DNA of 64,000 nucleotides, from positions 992,001 through 1,056,000 of the forward strand of contig NZ_CP156060.1 of the NCBI RefSeq assembly GCF_039778605.1. The letters run 5' to 3'. Shown piece after piece: positions 17,658 to 25,101 of this stretch. Source of the stretch: Flavobacterium sp. WV_118_3 (lineage in GTDB: Bacteria; Bacteroidota; Bacteroidia; Flavobacteriales; Flavobacteriaceae). The translations under genes were made by a program, and so were the position numbers. A model generated the notes under the pieces. The model saw nothing but the letters and a program-made list of their open reading frames with translations. It had not been told where the DNA came from and ran no database searches. The first letter of the stretch is position 1. The number at the start of each line of letters is the position of its first letter.

Positions 17658-19098
17658 TTTGTTTCCCATATTTTTAAAAAGTGACGCGTATCGGTTTCTG
17701 ATTGTGGGCGGCGGTAATGTGGGTTTGGAAAAGGCCGAAACTTTATTACGGCAAAATCCGTTGACTACTTTAACAGTCGTGGCACAAAAGATCAACTCCG
17801 GTTTACGTCAGTTACAGCAAAAACACCCGCAATTGATTGTTTGGGAGCGGTCTTTTGAGGAAAACGATCTGGATACGACCGATTTTTTGATTATTGCTAC
17901 CGATAATACCGCATTAAACCGGGACATCAAACAAAAAGCCAATGACAAAGGAATATGGGTCAATGCAGCCGATCAACCGGACTTATGTGATTTTTATCTT
18001 GGTTCGATCGTCAATAAAGGCTATCTTAAGATTGCGATTTCAACCAACGGAAAATCACCGGTATTGGCGCGTCGTTTACGCGAGCATCTGGAAGAGGCTA
18101 TTCCGGATACGATCAGCGATAGTATAGAAAACCTTAATGCTTTTCGCGAACAACATAAAGGCGATATTCAGGCCAAGCTGACTTCGTTAAACAAAGCAAC
18201 GGAAGCACTGGTAAAGGAATCGGACAAAAGAGAGGGGAAAAAATATAAAGAACTGACGTTTGAAATCACCGTGGTGTTTTTGGCGGTCTTTTTTGGCTAT
18301 GGTTTGTCGTCGATCATTTCGGTTGACGAACTAAATGGCTATATAAAAGAGATTCCGCCGGCATTTTACGGCATGGTACTGGTTGGTTTTTTTGCGCAAT
18401 TGGTCGATGGTGCGGTTGGTTTGGGATATGGCGTGACCTGTGCGACGAGTATGATGCTGTTCGGGATTAAGTTACCGGCCATTAGTGGAAGTATCCATAC
18501 TGCGGAGATGTTTTCCAGCGGAATCAGTGGTTTTTCGCATTATAAATTCGGAAATGTCAACAAAAAATTATTAGTATGGTTGGCCATTCCGGGTGTAGTT
18601 GGAGCCATTAGCGGTGCCTTGCTGTTGATTTACCTCGGAAATAAATACGAAACGATTACGTATGCTGTTTTGGCTACCTATACTATGATCATTGGAATAC
18701 GTTTGGTACTGATTGCTTTTCGGAAAAAAATCGTTCGGAAAAAAATAAAAAATACCGGTTTATTAGGATTTTCGGGAGGTCTTTTTGATGCTTTTGGCGG
18801 TGGCGGATGGGGACCCATTGTTACCTCGACTTTACTGGCCAAAGGTCGAAAATCCAGTTATGTGGTCGGAACAGTGAGTTTGGCAGAATTTTTTGTGACA
18901 CTGGCGGCTTCGGCTACATTTTTTGCTTCGTTAGGCGTCAGTCATTGGTATATTGTGGTCGGACTGATTTTGGGTGGTTCCATTGCGGCACCATTAGCGG
19001 CACGACTGGCCGGGAAATTACCGCAAAAAACAGCCCTATTGGCCGTAGCATTTCTGGTGATCGTATTCAGTATCCGAATGTTGTTTAAAATATTCTAA
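17647..19098 (+). CDS. Fusion: precorrin-2 dehydrogenase/sirohydrochlorin ferrochelatase plus TSUP-family transporter
   Basis: Residues 1 to about 200 are a CysG-B/Met8-like siroheme synthase domain: NAD-binding LIVGGGNVGLEKA, the catalytic-Asp loop NAADQPD, and STNGKSPVLARRLREHLEE. From about residue 205 the protein becomes a multi-span membrane domain of the TauE/SafE (TSUP) type, with GFFAQLVDGAVGLGYGV and its repeat-like partner GFSGGLFDAFGGGGWGP. The enzyme half completes siroheme synthesis begun by SUMT. The membrane half probably moves a sulfur oxyanion such as sulfate or sulfite; direction and substrate are inference. Last gene of the operon. Confidence 0.87.
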   Translation: MKNNLFPIFLKSDAYRFLIVGGGNVGLEKAETLLRQNPLTTLTVVAQKINSGLRQLQQKHPQLIVWERSFEENDLDTTDFLIIATDNTALNRDIKQKANDKGIWVNAADQPDLCDFYLGSIVNKGYLKIAISTNGKSPVLARRLREHLEEAIPDTISDSIENLNAFREQHKGDIQAKLTSLNKATEALVKESDKREGKKYKELTFEITVVFLAVFFGYGLSSIISVDELNGYIKEIPPAFYGMVLVGFFAQLVDGAVGLGYGVTCATSMMLFGIKLPAISGSIHTAEMFSSGISGFSHYKFGNVNKKLLVWLAIPGVVGAISGALLLIYLGNKYETITYAVLATYTMIIGIRLVLIAFRKKIVRKKIKNTGLLGFSGGLFDAFGGGGWGPIVTSTLLAKGRKSSYVVGTVSLAEFFVTLAASATFFASLGVSHWYIVVGLILGGSIAAPLAARLAGKLPQKTALLAVAFLVIVFSIRMLFKIF

Positions 19099-19115
19099 TA
19101 CTTTCTAATTAAAAC

Positions 19116-19147
19116 AAAAAAAGGTGCCGCAATAACGGCACCTTTTT
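19116..19147. terminator. Bidirectional terminator between cys operon and yceI
   Basis: Stem AAAGGTGCCG / CGGCACCTTT with loop CAATAA, flanked by A-run and T-run, lies between convergent genes and can serve both strands. Confidence 0.88.
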
Positions 19148-19179
19148 CCTTTTCATAGCAATTATATAATAGGGGGATA

Positions 19180-19746
19180 TTAGAACTGTAAGTTTACAGT
19201 TAAATCAAATTCGTCGTTGATCGCTTTGTCACCGATTGAACTGAAGATAGAACCAGAGTTGTACTCGATACCAAATTTCGTTCTGTCAACTTTAAAGCTT
19301 GTTGTAGCCGTGTTCCCTTTTACAGTGATGTCGAAAGTTACAGGGTTAGTTTTGTCTTTAATTGTTAAATCAGCAGTAACAGTATACACATCGTTACCTT
19401 TGTCAGCAATCGTTTTGAAAACTAATTTAGACGTTGGATATTTTTCAACTCCAAAGAAATCGTCTGCTTTTAAGTGACCGTCTAATCCAGCTTTTGATTT
19501 ACCAGAAACGTCAGTAGCGCTGATTGTAGTCATGTCTACCGTGAAGTTACCACCTTTTAATTTTTTTCCTTTGAAAACTAAAGCACCTTCTTTTAAGTTG
19601 ATCGTCCCTTCGTGTTGTCCGGTTACTTTTTTACCAACCCAGTTGATTGTACTTTTAGAAACATCTACTTTTTTAGTCTGAGCGGATGCAGATAAAGTAC
19701 CTAAAGCTACTACTAAAGCTAACGCAATTGATTTTAAATTTTTCAT
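19180..19746 (-). CDS. YceI-family periplasmic lipid-binding protein
   Basis: A 188-residue secreted protein with signal peptide MKNLKSIALALVVALGTLSA and cut after SAQ. The mature part has the YceI lipocalin-like pattern: STINWVGKKVTGQHEG, FKGKKLKGGNFTVDM, LKADDFF and YPTSKLVFK. The family binds isoprenoid-type lipids in an extended barrel. Codon use is dominated by the A/T-ending favoured codons, more than in neighbours, which suggests high expression. It is 28 bases downstream of the nitroreductase in the marR operon. Confidence 0.9.
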   Translation of the reverse strand: MKNLKSIALALVVALGTLSASAQTKKVDVSKSTINWVGKKVTGQHEGTINLKEGALVFKGKKLKGGNFTVDMTTISATDVSGKSKAGLDGHLKADDFFGVEKYPTSKLVFKTIADKGNDVYTVTADLTIKDKTNPVTFDITVKGNTATTSFKVDRTKFGIEYNSGSIFSSIGDKAINDEFDLTVNLQF

Positions 19747-19774
19747 TTGATTTTAAAATGGTTTAATTAATTGA

Positions 19775-20407
19775 TTATAAATTGATAAATAATTCTTCGT
19801 TTGATTTTCGCACTTTGGCATAATGCTGTGTCGCATCTTCTTCATGTCGGTACCCTAAAGTAGCGATTAAAGAAGCATTTAATCCAAGTTCATTTAATCC
19901 CAGGATTTCGTTTACTTTTTCAGCTTCAAAACCTTCCATTGGTGTTGCATCGATTTTTAACTCAGCAGCAGCACTTAAAAGATTTCCTAATGCGATATAG
20001 GTTTGTTTGGAAGTCCAGTTGCTCAGTTTGTCAGCAGGTAAAGTGGTCAGTTTACTTTTCATAAAATCACCATATCCGGCAATTGATTCCATTGGAATCT
20101 GACGTGTTTCCACAATATTGTTTAGGAAAGCATCAATTTGTTCTCCTCCGAAATCGGTCATGTTTGCAAAAACAAGCAGGTGAGAAGCATCCACAATTTG
20201 GGATTGTCCCCATGAAACCGGTTGTAATTTGGCACGTAGTTCCGGATTTTCGATGATCAATACTTTATACGGCTGAAGTCCGTAAGAAGAAGCACTTAAA
20301 CGGATTACTTCTTTAAGGGTATCCAAATCTTCGTTGGAAATTTTTTTGGTAGCATCAAATTTCTTTGTTGCATAACGCCAATTTAGCGTTTCTATTAAAT
20401 TACTCAT
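19775..20407 (-). CDS. NAD(P)H-dependent nitroreductase (NfsB-like)
   Basis: FMN-dependent oxidoreductase of 210 residues. The N-terminal NWRYATKKFDATKKIS and SSYGLQPYKVLII are the FMN-phosphate and flavin contacts of the nitroreductase fold; a C-terminal LGYRHEED matches NfsB/YfkO-type members. The natural substrate is unknown; quinones and nitroaromatics are typical. It lies 12 bases behind marR and 28 before yceI, so it is likely under MarR control. Confidence 0.9.
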   Translation of the reverse strand: MSNLIETLNWRYATKKFDATKKISNEDLDTLKEVIRLSASSYGLQPYKVLIIENPELRAKLQPVSWGQSQIVDASHLLVFANMTDFGGEQIDAFLNNIVETRQIPMESIAGYGDFMKSKLTTLPADKLSNWTSKQTYIALGNLLSAAAELKIDATPMEGFEAEKVNEILGLNELGLNASLIATLGYRHEEDATQHYAKVRKSNEELFINL

Positions 20408-20419
20408 GTATATTTCTGA

Positions 20420-20875
20420 TTATATTGTTCGATAGCGTTCCAGTAAATCATTTAAAAGTTCCTGTTCTTCCTGACTCAAATTTTGAGCAAACAGTTGTTC
20501 GTGATGATCTACTTTGGGATCCAGTTCTTCCAGTAATTCCAAACCTTTATCGGTGATGGTTACTTCCATTTTCCGACGGTTGTCCGGGCAAACTTCGCGA
20601 GTTACCAGATCTTTTAATAATAATTTGTCAACCAATCGGGTCGTGTTACTGGTTTTGGCCAGCATTCGTTCCTGGATCACACACATATTGGTTGGCTTTG
20701 CCTTTTGACCTCTCAAAATCCGCAATACGTTGTACTGTTCACTTGATAATTCATAAGGCTTTAATACCTCAGCGAATTTCTCGGAAACCAAATTTTGAGT
20801 GTACAAAATGTTTAGCACTGTTCGTTTGCCCAGTGATAATGTTTTTGTAGATTTGATGATGTCTTCGATTTTCAT
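20420..20875 (-). CDS. MarR-family transcriptional regulator
   Basis: A 151-residue winged-helix repressor: EQYNVLRILRGQKAKPTNMCVIQ (first helices), MLAKTSNTTRLVDKLLLKDLVTREVCPDNRRKMEVTITDKG (recognition helix and wing with the DxRR motif). It probably represses its own operon with the nitroreductase and yceI genes, because two matching inverted repeats lie over the promoter. The inducer is unknown; MarR proteins with nitroreductase neighbours often respond to phenolic or quinone-like compounds. Confidence 0.92.
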   Translation of the reverse strand: MKIEDIIKSTKTLSLGKRTVLNILYTQNLVSEKFAEVLKPYELSSEQYNVLRILRGQKAKPTNMCVIQERMLAKTSNTTRLVDKLLLKDLVTREVCPDNRRKMEVTITDKGLELLEELDPKVDHHEQLFAQNLSQEEQELLNDLLERYRTI

Positions 20876-20886
20876 TGTGTTATTAA

Positions 20887-20932
20887 ATTTGTAGGTACAA
20901 ATGTAGTAATGTTTTTAATTGTATATACAAAT
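20887..20932. promoter_or_regulatory. Two MarR-type operators over the marR promoter
   Basis: ATTTGTAGGTACAAAT (20887-20902, perfect 7-base arms) and AATTGTATATACAAAT (20917-20932, one mismatch) share the same arms and have centres exactly 30 bp apart, about three helix turns. On the minus strand the -7 box TACATTTG (20905-20898) overlaps the first and the -33 TTG (20930-20928) lies in the second. Repressor binding would block the promoter. Confidence 0.78.
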
Positions 20933-21011
20933 GTTTGTTTAATTTTTTGTTAAATTTATTTTCGAGCCTGTTAGAATGCTTAATTTTAGTGGCCTAAACC
21001 CGATTTATACC

Positions 21012-21578
21012 ATGAGAAAAATGATAATACTGCTGGCGGTTTGTAGCTTTATGTCTTGTAAAAAAGAAGCAACCTCACCTGAAACAACCATATCAGAACC
21101 GGAAAAAGCAGTCGTAGCCGATCAGCCAAAACCGATTAAAGTTTATGAAAAAGACGGAATTAAGGTAGCATCTTATGACTTTAATGCTTTTGAGCCGTTT
21201 TTAAAAAAGGATAACGATACGACCTATGTGGTTAATTTCTGGGCAACCTGGTGTGTACCATGTGTGGAAGAATTACCGCATTTTGAAAAACTGAATACAA
21301 CCTATAAGGATCAAAAAGTAAAAGTACTGTTGGTGAGTCTGGATATGCCGCAAAAAGTGGAATCCAATTTGTTACCATTTGTAAAAAAGAAAAACATGCA
21401 ATCGGAGGTGATCTATCTGAACGATCCGGATGCCAACGCCTGGATTAGTAAAGTCGATACGGCCTGGTCAGGTGCAATTCCGGCAACGGTTATTTATAAT
21501 GGAGGCCAACGTAAATTTTACGAACAACAATTTACGTACGAGGCTCTTGAAAAAGAATTAAAATCTGTAATGAAGTAG
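21012..21578 (+). CDS. TlpA-like thioredoxin-fold lipoprotein
   Basis: A 188-residue protein with a lipoprotein signal (MRKMIILLAVCSFMSCKK, lipidated Cys after SFMS). The thioredoxin domain has the active site WATWCVPC followed by EELPHF, typical of periplasmic TlpA/ResA-like thiol-disulfide oxidoreductases. The open frame extends to 20976 but the ATG at 21012 places the signal peptide at the N-terminus. It is 24 bases before a second thioredoxin-fold gene; both may act in periplasmic redox balance. Confidence 0.88.
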   Translation: MRKMIILLAVCSFMSCKKEATSPETTISEPEKAVVADQPKPIKVYEKDGIKVASYDFNAFEPFLKKDNDTTYVVNFWATWCVPCVEELPHFEKLNTTYKDQKVKVLLVSLDMPQKVESNLLPFVKKKNMQSEVIYLNDPDANAWISKVDTAWSGAIPATVIYNGGQRKFYEQQFTYEALEKELKSVMK

Positions 21579-21602
21579 CAACCTAAAAAACAAGTATATT
21601 AT

Positions 21603-22214
21603 ATGAAAGCAATTAAATTTTTAGCCTTGACCTTAGTCGTGGGAGCTATAAGCGCATTTACGATGATCAAACCAGCGGCCGGTTATAAGGTAGGCGATGT
21701 GGCGACCGATTTCAGTCTGAAAAATGTCGACAATAAAAAAGTATCGTTAGCCGATTTCAAGGCCGCAAAAGGTTTTATCGTGGTGTTTACCTGTAACCAT
21801 TGTCCGTATGCTCAGGCGTATGAAGATCGTATTATCGCTTTGGATAAAAAATATAAAAAATTAGGATATCCGGTAATTGCGATCAATCCGAACAATCCGG
21901 CCAAACAAAAAGACGATAGTTTCGAGTTGATGCAGGTACGTGCCAAAGAGAAAAATTTTACGTTCCCGTATTTATTGGATGAAGGTCAGAAAATTTATCC
22001 ACAATACGGAGCGACTAAAACGCCTCACGTGTATATTTTACAAAAAACAAAAGCTGGAAATGTGGTAAAATATATTGGTGCGATCGACGATAATTATAGC
22101 GATGCGGCAGCCGTAAAAGAAAAATATGCCGAAAATGCATTGGATGCTTTATTAAAAAACAAAGAAGTAGCGGTAAAAGAAACCAAAGCGATCGGTTGTT
22201 CGATTAAAGCGTAA
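21603..22214 (+). CDS. Exported thioredoxin-family (AhpC/TSA-like) protein
   Basis: A 203-residue protein with a hydrophobic N-terminus (MKAIKFLALTLVVGAISAF) that should act as signal peptide. The peroxiredoxin-like domain contains TCNHCPYAQAYEDR, where CxxC replaces the single peroxidatic cysteine, and YGATKTPHVYIL. Proteins of this type are annotated as thioredoxin family of unsure substrate. It ends in a Cys-containing tail, AIGCSIKA. Probably co-transcribed with the gene before it. Confidence 0.85.
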   Translation: MKAIKFLALTLVVGAISAFTMIKPAAGYKVGDVATDFSLKNVDNKKVSLADFKAAKGFIVVFTCNHCPYAQAYEDRIIALDKKYKKLGYPVIAINPNNPAKQKDDSFELMQVRAKEKNFTFPYLLDEGQKIYPQYGATKTPHVYILQKTKAGNVVKYIGAIDDNYSDAAAVKEKYAENALDALLKNKEVAVKETKAIGCSIKA

Positions 22215-22239
22215 TAAGCATTTCAAAAAACTTTGAAGG

Positions 22240-22271
22240 AAAAGGAGTCAGTATATTACTGACTCCTTTTT
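22240..22271 (+). terminator. Terminator after the thioredoxin pair
   Basis: AAAGGAGTCAGTA / TACTGACTCCTTT with a TAT loop, 13-bp perfect stem, then a T-run. Confidence 0.9.
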
Positions 22272-22373
22272 ATTTGATGATATGTGATCATTTGATCATA
22301 AATTTTACAGATGGAAAAGTAATAATGTAAAAAATACATTGTTTAAATGTAACAGCAAATTAAAACAGGTAAT

Positions 22374-22407
22374 TTGTTTAATTATGTAATTATATATTTT
22401 ACTTTTG
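22374..22407 (+). promoter_or_regulatory. Promoter of the lipocalin-like lipoprotein gene
   Basis: TACTTTTG at 22400-22407 fits TAnnTTTG; TTG at 22374-22376 is 23 bases upstream, slightly long. Confidence 0.6.
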
Positions 22408-22458
22408 CGAGCTTTGATTGTAATAATTAAAATAGAAAAACTCTTAAAAATTATAATT

Positions 22459-22887
22459 ATGTTTAAATTAAAAAACCTGTCTGTATTTGCAGCAGTATTA
22501 TTTTTAGGTTTATCCTCATGTAGTAAAGATAACGATGACACTCAGGAAGTAGCCGCTCCGGTTGAAGGAACCTGGCAATTTACAAAAGAAGGAACCATAA
22601 CGAATAATCAGGAGATTATAAATGATTATCAGCATACTACCGGCTGTACAAAAGATTATCTTGAAATATTTCCAGCGAACATCATTAAAGATCATTATTT
22701 CGACAATCCAAACTGCCAGGAAACAATCGATACCGGAGCCTGGACTAGAAATAATAACGCGTTGACATTTGTATATCAAAACGGAACAACGGTTAACGCA
22801 GAGATTATGCAATTAACCAATACCACATTGAAATTAAAATTTGTACTTTCCGGAAATACAAATTTGGTGGTTTTAACCCGACTGTAA
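22459..22887 (+). CDS. Lipocalin-like lipoprotein
   Basis: A 142-residue protein with lipoprotein signal (MFKLKNLSVFAAVLFLGLSS, then the lipid Cys). The mature part begins VEGTWQFTKEG and ends in short beta strands (LTFVYQNGTTVNAEI, TLKLKF), the pattern of Bacteroidota lipocalin-like surface or periplasmic lipoproteins. It has three further Cys residues. The start at 22459 is chosen because it opens the signal peptide and lies 52 bases past the -7 box. Function unknown. Confidence 0.75.
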   Translation: MFKLKNLSVFAAVLFLGLSSCSKDNDDTQEVAAPVEGTWQFTKEGTITNNQEIINDYQHTTGCTKDYLEIFPANIIKDHYFDNPNCQETIDTGAWTRNNNALTFVYQNGTTVNAEIMQLTNTTLKLKFVLSGNTNLVVLTRL

Positions 22888-22908
22888 TTCGATTATAAAT
22901 AGAACGAG

Positions 22909-22955
22909 TAACCCGTTGTATAGTGTTTAAAAAGATACAACGGGTTATTTATTTT
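22909..22955. terminator. Bidirectional terminator
   Basis: TAACCCGTTGTAT (22909-22921) / ATACAACGGGTTA (22935-22947), 13-bp perfect stem between convergent genes, with T-rich sequence on the plus side. Confidence 0.82.
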
Positions 22956-23389
22956 TAGGAAAGAATTTTTAAATGTCTTTTGGCACATATATCCGCAAAA
23001 TCTTTAGCGTTATAAGTAATTAGATAATCTAATTTTAAATTTATATCCGAAATCATTTCTCTTATAATACTATCAACAAGAGAGTGTGTTATGGGGGCAT
23101 GCTTATTTAAAGAAAATACTTTTTCAAGTGCTTGGTCTCTGTATGCTTCGTCATAAATAAACTCGACGGTATTACTTTTTATAAATGAATCAAAAGCTGC
23201 TAAACGTACTTTGTTTTTTACATATTTAGTTCGGATAATTTCATAAAGACAGGGAAATGGTAAAAGTAAGGTGTAGTGTTCTAGTTTAATAAGTTCCAAG
23301 AGATCACAAGATTCTTTATAATAGCTATCTTCGGGATCAAATAATCCTAACCAAAAACCGGTATCAATTAAAATAGCTTTTTTACTCAT
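22955..23389 (-). CDS. PIN-domain protein
   Basis: A 144-residue protein of the PIN ribonuclease fold: ILIDTGFWLGLF carries the first acidic metal ligand (D9), LYEII a central Glu, SLVDSII and LDYLITYNAKDF the C-terminal acidic positions. Such proteins are usually RNases of VapC type. It starts one base after the stop of an upstream small gene, as in toxin-antitoxin pairs. The DNA is more A/T-rich than the surrounding genes, which suggests acquisition. Confidence 0.72.
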   Translation of the reverse strand: MSKKAILIDTGFWLGLFDPEDSYYKESCDLLELIKLEHYTLLLPFPCLYEIIRTKYVKNKVRLAAFDSFIKSNTVEFIYDEAYRDQALEKVFSLNKHAPITHSLVDSIIREMISDINLKLDYLITYNAKDFADICAKRHLKILS

Positions 23390-23390
23390 T

Positions 23391-23741
23391 TTAAAATTGA
23401 TCGGTAACGTTAATGCCTAAATTTCCATATCCTTCCCATATTGCTCTCTTTCTATAGCCAAATAAAAATTTACCTTTCATTTTATTGGTAGCATCAGTAA
23501 CCGTCATATATATTCTATCGTTTGGTTCAATCTGTATTTTTTGTTCCAACGCTTGCCGCAGCTCGGCATATATAACATCAAAGTCATCCTGACTAAAACT
23601 CATCGCAAAAGCAGCATTGCAATTACCACAATCTACAGCTTTATGTTCATCTAAAAAAGCATATAAATTTTGATAATCTCCCTTAAAACCTAGATCGTAA
23701 TTTAAAACGATATGTTTTTCTACTAATGGTATATTTGGCAT
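23391..23741 (-). CDS. Unknown protein paired with a PIN-domain gene
   Basis: I do not recognise this protein (116 residues from the ATG at 23741; 119 from 23750). It has CGNCNAAFAMSFSQDDFDVIYAEL in the middle and a basic stretch KMKGKFLFGYRKRAIW. There is no obvious ribbon-helix-helix, AbrB or HTH motif that would mark a classical antitoxin. Its one-base spacing to the PIN gene shows they are co-translated. It could be an inhibitor of the PIN protein or simply a co-transferred gene. Confidence 0.6.
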   Translation of the reverse strand: MPNIPLVEKHIVLNYDLGFKGDYQNLYAFLDEHKAVDCGNCNAAFAMSFSQDDFDVIYAELRQALEQKIQIEPNDRIYMTVTDATNKMKGKFLFGYRKRAIWEGYGNLGINVTDQF

Positions 23742-23870
23742 CTTTGTCATTTTTTGTAAAAATACAATAAAATTTAGTCAGTTTATTTGTGACGTTGCTA
23801 TGTATATCATATTGTCTATTCCAATTGCATTTGATCAAATTTTTACAATAACTAATTGCACTTTTTTGTC

Positions 23871-23878
23871 TACATTTG
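23871..23878 (+). promoter_or_regulatory. -7 box of the rhodanese gene
   Basis: TACATTTG fits TAnnTTTG and lies 21 bases before the ATG at 23900. No convincing -33 TTG was seen. Confidence 0.5.
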
Positions 23879-23899
23879 ACTTTTAAACGCAAATCAACA

Positions 23900-24220
23900 A
23901 TGGACATTACTCAAGAACAATGGTGGCAGGAAGCGCAACAGGACAGCAACGCCGTAATTCTGGATGTGCGTACCGAAGACGAATGGAATCAGGGAATCAT
24001 TCCGGGTGCCATCAACATCGATATTTATAAAGGACAGGGATTCATTTATCAGGTAGACGAACTGGATAAATCCAAAACCTACTATATTTATTGTCGATCC
24101 GGAGGAAGAAGCGGTCAGGCGTGTAACCTGATGCAGCAAATGGGTTTCGCGAAAACCTATAACCTTGTGGGCGGAATTATGGAATGGAATGGACCGGTCG
24201 AAATGCCGGAAGAAAAATAA
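23900..24220 (+). CDS. Rhodanese-like sulfurtransferase domain protein
   Basis: A 106-residue single-domain rhodanese. ILDVRTEDEWNQGIIPGAINID is the CH2A-type region and YCRSGGRSGQAC holds the active-site cysteine C65 in the six-residue loop. It probably moves sulfane sulfur between thiols in the cytoplasm. The start at 23900 is chosen because the -7 box is just upstream. Its original terminator has been split by the IS element that follows. Confidence 0.9.
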   Translation: MDITQEQWWQEAQQDSNAVILDVRTEDEWNQGIIPGAINIDIYKGQGFIYQVDELDKSKTYYIYCRSGGRSGQACNLMQQMGFAKTYNLVGGIMEWNGPVEMPEEK

Positions 24221-24232
24221 AAAAAGGGACTT
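24220..24232 (+). terminator. Left half of an intrinsic terminator split by an IS
   Basis: AAAAAAGGGACTT directly after the rhodanese stop is an exact inverted match to AAGTCCCTTTTTT at 25680-25692, beyond the IS. Together they form a 13-bp stem with T-run; the IS lies in the loop. Confidence 0.75.
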
Positions 24233-24268
24233 TTTAGAGTGCTCCCAAAAAGTTAGACAAATTTATAA

Positions 24269-25066
24269 TTAAATTTGACAATAATGAGCTCGGTATTTCA
24301 CCGGGCTCATTCCATTTAAATTAAGTTTAATTCTATTGTTATTGTAATAGCTTATGTACTTTTTAAGCTCTTGTTTTAAATGTTCTGTTGATTTAAACTT
24401 TTGAAGATAAAACAACTCTGATTTAATAATACCAAAAAAGTTTTCTATAACAGCATTGTCTAAGCAATTCCCTTTTCTTGACATACTTTGAGTAACTCCC
24501 TTGTCCTTCAATAATCTTTGATATTGTTTCATTTGGTATTGCCATCCTTGATCAGAGTGCAATATAAGCCCAGTATTATCTGCTATTTTCCTAAATGACT
24601 TTTTAAGCATATTAGTGACCTGTTCAAAATTTGGCCTTTCTGATAATTCATAGCTTATTATTTCTCCATTAAATAGATCAATGACAGGAGACAAGTATAG
24701 CTTCTTTCCCTTTACATTGAATTCGGTTATATCAGTTGCCCATTTTTGATTGGGTTGTTCTGCTTTAAAATTCCGTTGTAATATATTAGGTGCTATCTTG
24801 CCATGTTCTCCTTTATACGATTTATATTTCTTAACTCTTATTAAACTCTTAAGCCCTAAAACTTTCATTAGTTTCAATACAGTCTTGTGATTAATTACAA
24901 AACCTTTATTCCTTATCTCAAGAGTGATACGGCGATAGCCCAGACGACCTTTATGAGAATGATAGATCGATTTAATCAACTCTTTAAGCTCTGTATATTT
25001 GTCAATAACAGCGTTTCTCTTTTGATGATAATAATAACTACTCCGTGCCATATTTGCATGATCCAA
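24269..25066 (-). CDS. IS3-family transposase OrfB (DDE integrase)
   Basis: 265 residues from a TTG in the -1 frame relative to orfA. The rve/DDE catalytic core is complete: WATDITEF (first Asp), LHSDQGWQY (second Asp), and NAVIENFFGIIKSE (Glu, with the typical K/R). An HTH_21-like region precedes it (HKGRLGYRRIT). The frame stays open upstream to the slippery site, so the active product is probably an OrfAB fusion. No internal stop was seen. Confidence 0.92.
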   Translation of the reverse strand: MDHANMARSSYYYHQKRNAVIDKYTELKELIKSIYHSHKGRLGYRRITLEIRNKGFVINHKTVLKLMKVLGLKSLIRVKKYKSYKGEHGKIAPNILQRNFKAEQPNQKWATDITEFNVKGKKLYLSPVIDLFNGEIISYELSERPNFEQVTNMLKKSFRKIADNTGLILHSDQGWQYQMKQYQRLLKDKGVTQSMSRKGNCLDNAVIENFFGIIKSELFYLQKFKSTEHLKQELKKYISYYNNNRIKLNLNGMSPVKYRAHYCQI

Positions 25067-25101
25067 TAAAAGAGATAGATCATGGTTATGCCTTAATTCC
25101 T

